A DNA stretch of 64,000 nucleotides from JACVRW01 sp034664085 (lineage in GTDB: Bacteria > Actinomycetota > Thermoleophilia > Solirubrobacterales > Thermoleophilaceae): NCBI GenBank assembly GCA_034664085.1, contig JAXDII010000035.1, positions 1 through 64,000 on the forward strand, in the 5' to 3' direction. A program made the translations under genes and the position numbers. Below are positions 1 through 7,890 of the stretch, in pieces; within the stretch, counting starts at the first letter, position 1; each line of letters begins with the position of its first letter. The notes beneath the pieces were generated by a model. It saw only the letters and a program-made list of their open reading frames with translations. It was not told the DNA's origin and ran no database searches.

Positions 1-562
1 CGAGCTCCGTTTGGCGGCGGCTGAGGCCGGCGCCCCGGCGCAGCAGCTTCCACGTGTACACGTCGCAAACCGCCACGAGCTGGGCGAGCCGCCTGTCCCG
101 CTCGACGCCCACGCGGCCCTCCAGAGCAGGCGCAAAGACCTCGGCACACCATTCGCGGTGAAGGATCCGGCCCCGGTCCGCGACCTCGCGCAGCCCGGGA
201 ACGCGCTCCTCCTCGGCAAGCAGCTTCAACACGCGGTCCCCCATGGTCTCGTAGTGGTCGACCAGCACCCGCACGGCTCCTGTGGCATCGCCGACAGGGG
301 CCCGGGCCCGCTGGCGGCGCACCCTCTCCGCCTCGCGCTCGGCGGCCGCCGTGAACAGCCCCTCCGCGCCGCCGAAGCGACGGATCACCGTCTGCACGGT
401 CACCCCGGCCCGCCTCGCCACCTCGTCCAGCGTGATCTGCTCACGCGGTAGTTCCCAGAAGACCTCGACCGCCGCGTCGAGGATGCGCTCGCCCGTAGCG
501 GCGGCGGACTCCGCGCGGGCGACCATCCGATAGGGACGGCGTGACGCGGCCTCCGTTTTCAT
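1..562 (-). CDS. TetR/AcrR family transcriptional regulator (partial, C-terminus outside window)
   Basis: Reading the minus strand from an ATG at 562 gives 187 codons open to the window edge. The N-terminal region has the TetR layout: a helix around RILDAAVEVF, then the helix-turn-helix LDEVARRAGVTVQTVIRRFG. The 3' end of the gene lies left of position 1. The start codon sits inside a 13-bp perfect palindrome (561-573), which suggests autorepression. The ligand and target genes cannot be told from the sequence. By the tRNA-fragment argument (793-834) this gene may belong to an integrated element on its left. Confidence 0.85.
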   Translation of the reverse strand, partial: MKTEAASRRPYRMVARAESAAATGERILDAAVEVFWELPREQITLDEVARRAGVTVQTVIRRFGGAEGLFTAAAEREAERVRRQRARAPVGDATGAVRVLVDHYETMGDRVLKLLAEEERVPGLREVADRGRILHREWCAEVFAPALEGRVGVERDRRLAQLVAVCDVYTWKLLRRGAGLSRRQTEL

Positions 563-573
563 GTTAGTAACAT
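561..573. promoter_or_regulatory. 13-bp palindrome, candidate TetR operator
   Basis: ATGTTA-G-TAACAT is a perfect inverted repeat with one central base. It overlaps the ATG of the TetR gene and is followed by another palindrome, CATTAATG (571-578). AT-rich symmetric sites at the start of a TetR gene are typical autoregulatory operators. The site is seen; the binding is inferred. Confidence 0.45.
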
Positions 574-792
574 TAATGCGAATCTAGGCAGCGGTCAAGG
601 GCGCCTCTTGTCGGGCAGGGAGTCGGCCGCTTGCAAGCGTCGCGGCGGTCCGTGAGGGTACGAAACGGGTACACACGCGTCGCCAATCACGGCGCACCGG
701 AGCCTCCCCCGGCTCCGCGAAACGGTCGCGCTTGCAGCCATTGCTTGGTCGCCCGCACCCTCGCTAATCCTCGCGTCCCGTCCCTCGGCGGC

Positions 793-834
793 CTCCTAAG
801 GAGTAGGCCGCTGGTTCGAATCCAGCTCGGGCGT
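793..834 (+). repeat. 3' half of a tRNA-Arg(CCT), probable attachment-site remnant
   Basis: From 793 the sequence reads as the 3' half of a tRNA: anticodon loop CTCCTAA (anticodon CCT), 3' anticodon stem GGAGT (800-804), variable loop AGGCC, T arm GCTGG-TTCGAAT-CCAGC (810-826), acceptor strand TCGGGCG (827-833) and discriminator T834. The expected 5' half is absent: the bases before 793 (GGCGG) cannot pair with GGAGT, and no D arm or matching acceptor strand is present. A fragment starting at the anticodon loop is what tyrosine integrases leave at the far end of an element inserted into a tRNA gene. Confidence 0.6.
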
Positions 835-2324
835 CAGGGTGCTCCCACCAGCTGCCCAGACAGCGTGCTGTGCAGCTCGTGGCTGGAATCGTTGAGGCCG
901 GTGATCTCGAGCTCGACTCCGTGGCGGGCGTAGTGGGTCTCGATGGCATCCAGGGCGGCAACGGCCGAGGCGTCCCAGACATGCGCGCGCGACATGTCGA
1001 TGACGACCTTCGGCGGGTCGCCGGCGAAGTCGAACGCCTCGATGAACTCCTGGTCGGAGGCGAAGAACAGGTCGCCGGCCACCGAGTAGATGCAGGTCGT
1101 GCCATTGGGGTCGACGACGCGGTCGACGTCGATCAGGTGCGCAACCCGGCGCGCGAAGACCGCCATCGCAGTCAACACGCCGAGGCCGACGCCGATGGCG
1201 AGGTTGTGGGTGGCGACGGTGCTCGTGACGGTCACGGCCATGATCAGCGTCTCACCCGCCGGCATGCGGCGCAGGGTGGCCGGCGCGATGCTGTGCCAGT
1301 CGAAGGTGGACGCGGCGACGAGCACCATGACGGCCACCAGCGCCGCCATCGGGATGACGGCGACGACGCTGCCGAGGCCGACGATCAGGATGAGCAGGAA
1401 CAGGCCCGCGCTGAACGTCGACAGGCGGGTGCGCGCGCCGCTGGTGCGCACGTTGATCATCGTCTGGCCGATCATCGCGCAACCGGCCATGCCGCCGAAG
1501 AAGCCGGTGACGACGTTGGCGATGCCCTGGCCCCGGGCTTCGCGGTCCTTGTCGGAGGGCGTCTCGGTGATGTCGTCGACGAGCTTGGCGGTCATCAGCG
1601 ACTCCAGCAGGCCGACTACCGCGAGCGTGAGCGAGTACGGCGCGATGATGACGAGCGTCTCCAGGCTGAACGGAACCGCGGGGATGCCGAGCAGCGGAAG
1701 CGCGCTGGGTAGCTCGCCCTCGTCGCCGACGGTCGGCACGGCCACGCCGGCGACGACCGTGAAGACGGTCAGCGCGACGATGGCCACGAGTGGCGCGGGG
1801 ATGGCCTTCGTCAGGCGCGGCAGGCCGACGATCACCACCAGGCCGACGGCGACAAGCGCGAACACGGCCAGGTTGCCGCCGGCCAGATGCGGCAGCTGAG
1901 CCAGGAAGATGAGGATGGCCAGCGCGTTGACGAAGCCCGTCATCACCGAGCGGGAGACGAAGCGCATCAGCTTCGCGGCGCCCAGGGCGCCCAGCGTCAC
2001 CTGGATGATCCCGGCGAGGACCGTGGCCGCAAGCAGGTACTCGACCCCGTGATCCTTGACGAGGGAGACGACGACGAGCGCCATCGCGCCGGTCGCCGCG
2101 GAGATCATGGCCGGGCGGCCGCCGGTGAAGGCGATGGCGACCGCCATCGTGAACGACGCGTAGAGCCCGACCTTCGGGTCGACACCCGCGATGATGGAGA
2201 ACGAGATCGCCTCGGGGATGAGGGCCAGGGCGACCACGAGACCGGCGAGCAGCTCGACGCGGAGAACGGTCGCCGACGGGCGCGGCAGACGAGGGCGGGA
2301 TGGCAGGGAAAAGGTGGATGGCAT
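834..2324 (-). CDS. SulP-family anion transporter with C-terminal STAS domain
   Basis: This 496-residue protein is a predicted inner-membrane sulfate/bicarbonate/dicarboxylate-type transporter. The N-terminal 400 residues are a run of hydrophobic helices with the SulP opening LLAGLVVALALIPEAISFS and VGLYASF. Residues about 409-496 form a STAS domain (VVIDMSRAHVWDASAVAAL). The ATG at 2324 follows an AGAG-rich ribosome site; the longer frame upstream reads as low-complexity arginine sequence and was rejected. The stop codon (834-836) touches the last base of the tRNA fragment. The transported anion cannot be assigned. The gene is divergent from the ferritin-like gene. Confidence 0.9.
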   Translation of the reverse strand: MPSTFSLPSRPRLPRPSATVLRVELLAGLVVALALIPEAISFSIIAGVDPKVGLYASFTMAVAIAFTGGRPAMISAATGAMALVVVSLVKDHGVEYLLAATVLAGIIQVTLGALGAAKLMRFVSRSVMTGFVNALAILIFLAQLPHLAGGNLAVFALVAVGLVVIVGLPRLTKAIPAPLVAIVALTVFTVVAGVAVPTVGDEGELPSALPLLGIPAVPFSLETLVIIAPYSLTLAVVGLLESLMTAKLVDDITETPSDKDREARGQGIANVVTGFFGGMAGCAMIGQTMINVRTSGARTRLSTFSAGLFLLILIVGLGSVVAVIPMAALVAVMVLVAASTFDWHSIAPATLRRMPAGETLIMAVTVTSTVATHNLAIGVGLGVLTAMAVFARRVAHLIDVDRVVDPNGTTCIYSVAGDLFFASDQEFIEAFDFAGDPPKVVIDMSRAHVWDASAVAALDAIETHYARHGVELEITGLNDSSHELHSTLSGQLVGAP

Positions 2325-2588
2325 GTGCTCTCTGAGTTCAGCGCCGCGCCTGGGCGCGCGGCTCGCGCCGGCGCTGGCGGCCGGGGTATTGCGTGGTCCT
2401 GAGCCAGCTGCCCGTCGGCATCGGCGTCGCCCGTGGGCGGCGCGGTAGCAAACTCGCTTCTGACGGCCAGTGGCGACCTGCGGACAGAGTCCGCGCAGCG
2501 CGCTTATCGCTGCTGCACAACGGTACTCCAAGCCCTTGACTGCATGGCGCCTTCGTGAAACGGTTCCGTATTGAGGCGTTTAGGCATT

Positions 2589-3125
2589 ATGCGAGTTCAA
2601 GAGAGCCCCGACGTAGGTGAGAAGGTCCGCCCCGGCGACCTCTCCGAGCGCGTCGGCGTGGCCGAGCTGAGGGCGCGCGGCGTCGACGTCGCGGAGCTCG
2701 TCGCGAAGCTCGCGGAGGCCGCCGCGGCCGCGCTGGCCGCCCACTACCGCTACACGGTGCTCGCCCTCCACCTCGCCGGGAACGCCGACCACCGCGAGCT
2801 GTGCGACGCCCTCGCGCGCCAGAGCAGGGATCACCTCGAGGGCTGCCTGCCACGGATCCGCCAGCTCGGCGGCGCCCTGCCCGACGAGGTGACGCAGTTC
2901 GCCGGCCTCGCCGACCGGACCGAGGTTCCCGGCGGCGACCCGCTCATCGCCATGCTCGAGACCGAGCGGGACGCCATCCGCACCTGGTGGGAGATCTGCG
3001 ACCTCACCACCGGCCGGGACTTCCCCACCTGCGCGCTGGCCGCGCGCATCCTCGCCGAGAAGGTGGCGAACGAGGCTCGGCTCATCGACGTGCTGTCGGC
3101 GGAGCGCGATGCAGCTGGGATCTGA
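2589..3125 (+). CDS. Ferritin-like four-helix protein of unknown function
   Basis: The 178-residue product has long amphipathic helices. One segment (AAHYRYTVLALHL, then RDHLEGCLPRIRQLGGALP) resembles the helix pair of bacterioferritin/Dps-like domains, where Glu and His ligands bind a metal centre. Only some ligand positions are visible (several H and E residues), so iron binding is uncertain. I chose the ATG at 2589; a TTG at 2571 in the same frame is possible. It overlaps the next gene by 17 bases, so the two are probably co-transcribed. Confidence 0.6.
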   Translation: MRVQESPDVGEKVRPGDLSERVGVAELRARGVDVAELVAKLAEAAAAALAAHYRYTVLALHLAGNADHRELCDALARQSRDHLEGCLPRIRQLGGALPDEVTQFAGLADRTEVPGGDPLIAMLETERDAIRTWWEICDLTTGRDFPTCALAARILAEKVANEARLIDVLSAERDAAGI

Positions 3126-3858
3126 CGCCCTCGCCGAGCCGGCCGACGAGGGCCGGCGCGTCGTCGGCCTCGCCGGCGAGACCGGGCTCGACATGCGGCT
3201 GCTGGGCGGTGTCGCCGTCGGGTGCCGCTGCCCCTCCGCGCTCCAGGCCCCGCTCGCGCGCAGCTACAAGGACATCGACTTCATCGGCCGCTCCAAGGAC
3301 CGTACCCGCATCGAAGTCCTCTTCAAGGCCGCCGGCTACCGCCCCGAGGACGAGTTCAACACCCTCCACGGCCACCAGCGGCTCTTCTTCTGGGACTCGC
3401 TCCACGGGCGCGAGGCGGACGTGTTCCTCGACTCCGTCTCCATGTGCCACACGCTCGACCTGCGTGACCGGCTCGGGGTCGACGAGCCGACGCTCCCGCT
3501 CGCCGACCTCCTGCTGCTGAAGCTCCAGGTGGTCGAGGTGAACGAGCGCGACCTCAAGGACGCGGTCGCGCTGCTGAGCGACCACCCGCTGTCGGGCGCC
3601 GGCATCGACCTCGACTACATCGCCGAGATCCTCGGAGCGGACTGGGGCTGGTGGAAGACGGCGACGCTCGCGCTCGAGCGCGTGGACGCCTACGCCCGCG
3701 ACCTTCCGGACTTCGATCACGCCGAGACCGTCGGCGAACGCATCAAGGAGATCCTGGCCCGTGTCGAGGCCGCGCCGAAGACGCGCAAGTGGAAGATGCG
3801 CGCGAAGATCGGGACCCGCGTGCGCTGGTACGAGGTCCCCGACGAGGCTCTGACCTAG
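3109..3858 (+). CDS. Nucleotidyltransferase-fold protein (AbiEii-like minimal NTase)
   Basis: The 249-residue protein contains LLGGVAVGCRCPS followed by YKDIDFIG. This is the G-G/S plus D-x-D pattern of small nucleotidyltransferases, including AbiEii-type toxins and related orphan families. A later acidic residue in READVFLDS could be the third metal ligand. No antitoxin-like partner is adjacent: the upstream neighbour is ferritin-like and overlaps by 17 bases. The substrate is unknown. Its stop lies three bases from the convergent stop of the amidohydrolase. Confidence 0.6.
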   Translation: MQLGSDALAEPADEGRRVVGLAGETGLDMRLLGGVAVGCRCPSALQAPLARSYKDIDFIGRSKDRTRIEVLFKAAGYRPEDEFNTLHGHQRLFFWDSLHGREADVFLDSVSMCHTLDLRDRLGVDEPTLPLADLLLLKLQVVEVNERDLKDAVALLSDHPLSGAGIDLDYIAEILGADWGWWKTATLALERVDAYARDLPDFDHAETVGERIKEILARVEAAPKTRKWKMRAKIGTRVRWYEVPDEALT

Positions 3859-3861
3859 GAC

Positions 3862-4965
3862 CTAGAGCAGCCGCAGGCAGCGCGCCGCGTTGCCCGCCAG
3901 GGCCTTGCCCTTCACCTCTGAGGAGAGGCGCTCCCAGCCGAGCACGTCGTCCGGCGAGCTCTCGGGCCCCAGGCCCGGGAAGTGCGACTGCCACACGAGC
4001 GTCTCCTCGCCGAGCAGCGACACCACGCTCTCGGCCATCGCCTCGCCCTCGTGGCGCTCGAGCGCCACGCAGATGCGGCCCTCGGCGGCGTAGTCGACCG
4101 GATCGCGACGGTCCGAGGCGCCACCATCGACCTGGCCGCGCAGCTGGTGGAGCCAAGCGGGGAGCCAGCCGGCGCCGCTGTCCCCGAACGCCACCCGCAG
4201 GCGCGGCCAGCGCTCGAAGGTGCCCCCCAGGACGAGCGCGGCGATCACGCGCTGGGCGCTCCACTGGTGCGCCGCCGCGCGCGCCAGGAGCGGGTTGCTC
4301 CACAGGTCCCGGTAGCCGGGGAAGTAGGGCGTGTCCTCGAGGAAGGCGTGGTGGACGAGCGGCAGGTCGGCCTCGGCGCCCGCCCGCCAGATCGGCTCCA
4401 GGGCCGGATCGTCGATGGCGAGCGCCGCCGGCAGGCAGATCGTGAATGCGGCCACGGCAACGGCGTCCGCGTGGCGGCCGATCTCCGCCACCGACCACTC
4501 GGGGTCGGCCCCGTGCACCTGGATCGCCGCGCGCAGGCGCCGCGGGTCCGCCGCGCAGTAGTCGAGCACGTAGCGGTTGTAGGCCGCCAGCAGGCCCGTG
4601 GAGAGGCCGACGTCGAGGCCCGTGCTCGCCGCCGCCACGCCGCCGGGCAGGACCAGCTGCTCGTCGATTCCCTCGGCGTCCATGAACCTCAGCCGACCGT
4701 CGGGGTTGTCGTGCAGCACGCCGGCCTCGACATCGATGTCGGCGGGCTCGCCGAGGCCGCCCGCGAAGTCCGACGGCGCGACGGCCAGCTCGAGCCATGG
4801 CCGCTCCCAGTCGCCCGGGCGCAGCGGCAGCGAGTCGCGCAGGCTCAGATGGAGCTTGAGCTGCTCCCAGCGGCCGCGGAACTCCGGGTCGCCCTGCTCG
4901 TAGAGCAGCTCGAGCGCCGGAGCGACGTGGCTGTCGGTGTCGATGACGCGGTGGCCGTCCCTCAT
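3862..4965 (-). CDS. Amidohydrolase-2 family metal-dependent hydrolase
   Basis: This 367-residue TIM-barrel hydrolase starts with VIDTDSHV, the D-x-D/H-x-H metal motif of the ACMSD/amidohydrolase-2 family, and has further histidines at LVHHAF. A late acidic segment VAFGDSGAGWLP matches the family's catalytic Asp region. Such enzymes hydrolyse or decarboxylate ring-cleavage products. It is the last gene of the distal operon: its ATG overlaps the Rieske stop by four bases (4962-4965). I infer a role late in the pathway; the substrate is unknown. Confidence 0.82.
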   Translation of the reverse strand: MRDGHRVIDTDSHVAPALELLYEQGDPEFRGRWEQLKLHLSLRDSLPLRPGDWERPWLELAVAPSDFAGGLGEPADIDVEAGVLHDNPDGRLRFMDAEGIDEQLVLPGGVAAASTGLDVGLSTGLLAAYNRYVLDYCAADPRRLRAAIQVHGADPEWSVAEIGRHADAVAVAAFTICLPAALAIDDPALEPIWRAGAEADLPLVHHAFLEDTPYFPGYRDLWSNPLLARAAAHQWSAQRVIAALVLGGTFERWPRLRVAFGDSGAGWLPAWLHQLRGQVDGGASDRRDPVDYAAEGRICVALERHEGEAMAESVVSLLGEETLVWQSHFPGLGPESSPDDVLGWERLSSEVKGKALAGNAARCLRLL

Positions 4966-6185
4966 CCCGCCTTGCCGTTGCCGGCGGTCGCGGCGCCCGA
5001 TGCCACCGCCTCGTATGCGGTCCTGATCAGCCAGTTGTGCATCTTCCACACGAGCGGCTCGTGCTTGCAGTAGCGCCCGCGCCCGCCGCGCCGCGTGCGC
5101 AGGCCGGCCTGCTGCAGCTCGCAGATGCGGTTGTCCTCGAGGATGAACTCGCCCGAGTTGCGCACGTACTCCTCGACCTTGGGAACGGTGTCGGGGTCGC
5201 CCGCCTCGTAGGCGTCCGCCACGTCGTTCGGGAGGCAGAGCCGCATCATCACGGTGGTCTTCTCCGGCCCGTCGGGGAACGCCACGTAGTAGAGCGTGGC
5301 GTCCGCCGCCGGCAGGCACATGAACGAGGGGTACACGCACCACACGGGCAGGCCCGCGAAGTCCTTCGGGAGGTCGTTCAGGGCCGGGTTGTACGGGAAC
5401 AGCGGCTGGCCCGAGTCGCTGAACGTGTACAGCGGGAGCTGGGCCAGCTGGAGGTCCCAGGGCTGGTCGGAGATGTCAGGGAAGTCGACCCAGTCCTTCA
5501 TCGGCACGTCGGGCTGGAACGTCTCCGCGTGGACCCACGGCACGTGGTACTCCTCGAGGAAGTTCTCGACGTAGGCCTTCCAGTTGCAGTCGAGCTGCCA
5601 CTCCCAGCGGTGGGTGGTGCGGCGGTCGGCCATCCCGTAGAGCTCGCGGCCCCACTTCGTCGTGTCCGAGAGACGCGGAGCGAGCGGCGTGGCGTTCTCG
5701 TCGAAGTTGATGAAGACGAAGCCCTCGTACACCTCGAGCTGGACCCCGAACAGCGGGTAGTCCTTCTTGTCGAAGTCGGCGGTGAACTTGAACTCGGGCG
5801 CGCCCCGCAGCTCGCCGTCCAGCGCGTACATCCAGCCGTGATAGGGACAGCGGAACGACTTCGTGTTGCCGGCCTTCTCGGTGACGACCGCGCAGCCGCG
5901 GTGGCGGCAGAAGTTGGAGTGCCCGCGCAGCGTCTCGGGCGTGTCCCGCACCACGATCACGTTCTCGCTCGCGATCGTGCGCGTGAAGAAGTCGCCGACG
6001 TTCGGGATCTCGTCCGCCCGGCCCACGCAGATCCACTCGCGCAGGAACACGCTCTCCAGCTCGAGCTCGTAGATCTCGGGCGCCCAGTAGTAGTGGGGCG
6101 CCAAAGTGGTCGCCTCGAGCTCGGGCAGCCGGACGGCGTCGAGCTCTTCCTTGGTGATCAGCGTTTCAAGGGTGCTGTTCGTCAT
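4962..6185 (-). CDS. Rieske non-heme iron oxygenase, alpha subunit
   Basis: The 407-residue protein has a Rieske [2Fe-2S] site with C93-x-H95 (CRHRG) and C113-x2-H116 (CPYHGW). The mononuclear-iron helix is NWKAYVENFLEEYHVPWVH (N208, H214, H219), and the later EDNRICELQQ segment usually carries the acidic iron ligand. These enzymes hydroxylate or demethylate aromatic and quaternary-amine substrates with a separate reductase. No reductase or ferredoxin gene lies in the operon. The ATG at 6185 follows GGAGG by seven bases and is preferred to the ATG at 6197. A gap of 25 bases separates it from the DUF1989 gene. Confidence 0.92.
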   Translation of the reverse strand: MTNSTLETLITKEELDAVRLPELEATTLAPHYYWAPEIYELELESVFLREWICVGRADEIPNVGDFFTRTIASENVIVVRDTPETLRGHSNFCRHRGCAVVTEKAGNTKSFRCPYHGWMYALDGELRGAPEFKFTADFDKKDYPLFGVQLEVYEGFVFINFDENATPLAPRLSDTTKWGRELYGMADRRTTHRWEWQLDCNWKAYVENFLEEYHVPWVHAETFQPDVPMKDWVDFPDISDQPWDLQLAQLPLYTFSDSGQPLFPYNPALNDLPKDFAGLPVWCVYPSFMCLPAADATLYYVAFPDGPEKTTVMMRLCLPNDVADAYEAGDPDTVPKVEEYVRNSGEFILEDNRICELQQAGLRTRRGGRGRYCKHEPLVWKMHNWLIRTAYEAVASGAATAGNGKAG

Positions 6186-6210
6186 GTGTGCCTCCATCGA
6201 CTCCAGGTAC

Positions 6211-6822
6211 CTAGGGCGCGAGGACGGTCGCCTCGATCTCGGACGGTCCAGCGGGCGAGTTGACCACCCAGGGCTCGGTGCGGTCCCACGGGCACGCGGA
6301 TGCCGCGCAGATCACGTCGACCAGCGCCTCCACGACCACGTAGCCACCGGGCGGGACCGGATTCGGCCCGCCCCCGAGCGCCAGGTCGGCGCCCACCTCG
6401 GTGTTGGTGAAGAAGTTGATCGGCTGGGGCACGACGTCGACCCGGTGCCCCAGCGCGGCCATCGCGGTGATCAGGTTGTCGCCGCACCCGGGCCGGCCCT
6501 CGATGCCGTACTCGCGGTAGCGGATCTCGTCGCAGGCGGCGAGCAGCATGTCGTGCACGCCGCCGGCCCCGTCCTCCACGAACTTCATGATCGGGCTGCG
6601 GAAGCGGGTGAGGAACGTGTCGCCCTCCCGCGGGCGCAGCGAGCCGGTGGACATCCACGTGTGCGTCGCCGACAGCCACGCGTCGAGGTTGCCGTCCTCG
6701 TAGGCGAAGAAGTCGACCGCCTGCTGTCCCTTCGGCGTCGACAGCTTCAGCCGCTCGCCCTTCTTCACGGGGAGCGCCCGGCCCTCGCGGGCGGGAATGG
6801 TCAGCGAGCTGCGCACGTTCAT
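6211..6822 (-). CDS. DUF1989 family protein (urea carboxylase-associated / carboxyguanidine deiminase-like)
   Basis: This 203-residue product matches the DUF1989 pattern: GQQAVDFFAY, then THTWMSTGSL, a cysteine-bearing CDEIRY and GCGDNL, and PINFFTNTEVGADL. Family members include the two subunits of carboxyguanidine deiminase and proteins next to urea or guanidine carboxylases. Here there is one copy and no carboxylase in the window. The start ATG overlaps the monooxygenase stop (6819-6822). I infer a hydrolytic or deiminase step on a nitrogen-rich intermediate. Confidence 0.8.
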   Translation of the reverse strand: MNVRSSLTIPAREGRALPVKKGERLKLSTPKGQQAVDFFAYEDGNLDAWLSATHTWMSTGSLRPREGDTFLTRFRSPIMKFVEDGAGGVHDMLLAACDEIRYREYGIEGRPGCGDNLITAMAALGHRVDVVPQPINFFTNTEVGADLALGGGPNPVPPGGYVVVEALVDVICAASACPWDRTEPWVVNSPAGPSEIEATVLAP

Positions 6823-7874
6823 GCGGTCGGAACTCCTTCGGCGGCCGCCAGACGGGCCAGTTCGGGTACGAGGCGGGAGCTGATCATCTCCAGGTGCTCG
6901 AGCGCCCGCTCGTGCGGGATCCCGGGCAGCCGGTAGAAGAAGCCGTAGTCGTGCCAGGGCGCCTGGCGCCAGGTCTTGAACAACCTCGCCGCGACGTCCT
7001 CCGGCGTGCCGACGAACTGCGCGTTGCGGTCCGTGATCCCGCCGGGCAGGCCGGGGTCCACCGAGGTGTCGCCGAACCAGTCCACGTACTTGCGCTGCTG
7101 GTACTCGAACGCGGGGCCGTAGAGCTCGGCCCAGTCGTGCTCGGGATCGTCGGAGACCCACAGCGGCGTGGCCACCTTCCACCTGAACGCGTCGAGCGTG
7201 CGCCCCTCGCGCTCGAGCAGCGGCCCGAGGACCTCGCGGTAGAAACGCGGCAGGTTCTCCTCGGGCGCCTCGTAGTCGTAGGCGGAGTGCCCGTCCGCCA
7301 GGCGGACCGCCCGGTCGGTCGCCACGCGCGCCATTCCGCCCACCACGACCGGCAGCCGCTGCTGCGCCGGGCCGGGGACCAGCGGCTGGAGCGATCCGCC
7401 GGGGCCGTCCGGCAGCTGGCCTGTGTCGAGGCCCTGGCGGAGCAGGCCGATGCCTTCCTCCATGAAGCGTCCGCGATTCGGGTAGTCCGCCCCGAACAGC
7501 TCGAACTCGCGCTTGTAGGCGCCGGCCCCCACGCCCAGCTCCATTCGTCCCTGCGAGAGCAGGTCGACGACGATCGTGGACTCCAGGGTCTGGCGCAGGT
7601 TGTAGAAGGGCAGCAGGTACACGCTCGTGAACAGCCGCATGCGCGACGTGACCGTGGCGATGCCCGCCAGCAGCGGCAGCTGCGCCTGCAGGTAGCCGTC
7701 GTCCACCGCGTGGTTCTCGGTCGTCCAGAAGCCGTTGAACCCGCGCTCCTCGGCGAACCTGACCTCCTCGATGACCTCGGCGTACCGGCGCGGGAAGTCC
7801 CCGCTGCCCGGCGCCGGCCGCATGTCGGTCCAGATGTTGAACGTGAACGGCGCAGCCGTCATCGAATGCTCCAT
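6819..7874 (-). CDS. Luciferase-like (LLM) flavin-dependent monooxygenase, distal operon copy
   Basis: The 351-residue protein shows the bacterial-luciferase TIM barrel: AEERGFNGFWTTENHAV near the N-terminus, VVDLLSQGRMELGVGAGAYKREF in the middle, and LPVVVGGMARVATDRAVRLADG. The family uses reduced FMN or F420. In catabolic members such as RutA, FMNH2-derived peroxide or hydroperoxide opens nitrogen heterocycles. No flavin reductase is adjacent. An in-frame ATG at 7862 could also be used. The gene lies between the metallophosphoesterase (16-base gap) and the DUF1989 gene (ATGA overlap). Confidence 0.88.
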   Translation of the reverse strand: MEHSMTAAPFTFNIWTDMRPAPGSGDFPRRYAEVIEEVRFAEERGFNGFWTTENHAVDDGYLQAQLPLLAGIATVTSRMRLFTSVYLLPFYNLRQTLESTIVVDLLSQGRMELGVGAGAYKREFELFGADYPNRGRFMEEGIGLLRQGLDTGQLPDGPGGSLQPLVPGPAQQRLPVVVGGMARVATDRAVRLADGHSAYDYEAPEENLPRFYREVLGPLLEREGRTLDAFRWKVATPLWVSDDPEHDWAELYGPAFEYQQRKYVDWFGDTSVDPGLPGGITDRNAQFVGTPEDVAARLFKTWRQAPWHDYGFFYRLPGIPHERALEHLEMISSRLVPELARLAAAEGVPTA

Positions 7875-7890
7875 GGGTCTCGACTCCTCA

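Noticed and set aside
745..792. A possible full tRNA upstream of the T arm
   Set aside because: CGCCCGC near 750 resembles an acceptor strand, but there is no D arm and the 5' anticodon stem does not pair.
870..2448. Several plus-strand reading frames opposite the SulP gene
   Set aside because: They are antisense shadows of a well-supported transporter; their translations are low-complexity and match no family.
3109..3858. Type IV toxin-antitoxin pair (AbiEii) with the upstream gene
   Set aside because: The upstream protein is ferritin-like, not an AbiEi-type winged-helix antitoxin.
5037..6263. A 408-codon plus-strand frame opposite the Rieske oxygenase
   Set aside because: The minus-strand frame has complete Rieske and iron motifs; the plus-strand translation is valine/arginine-rich and shows none.
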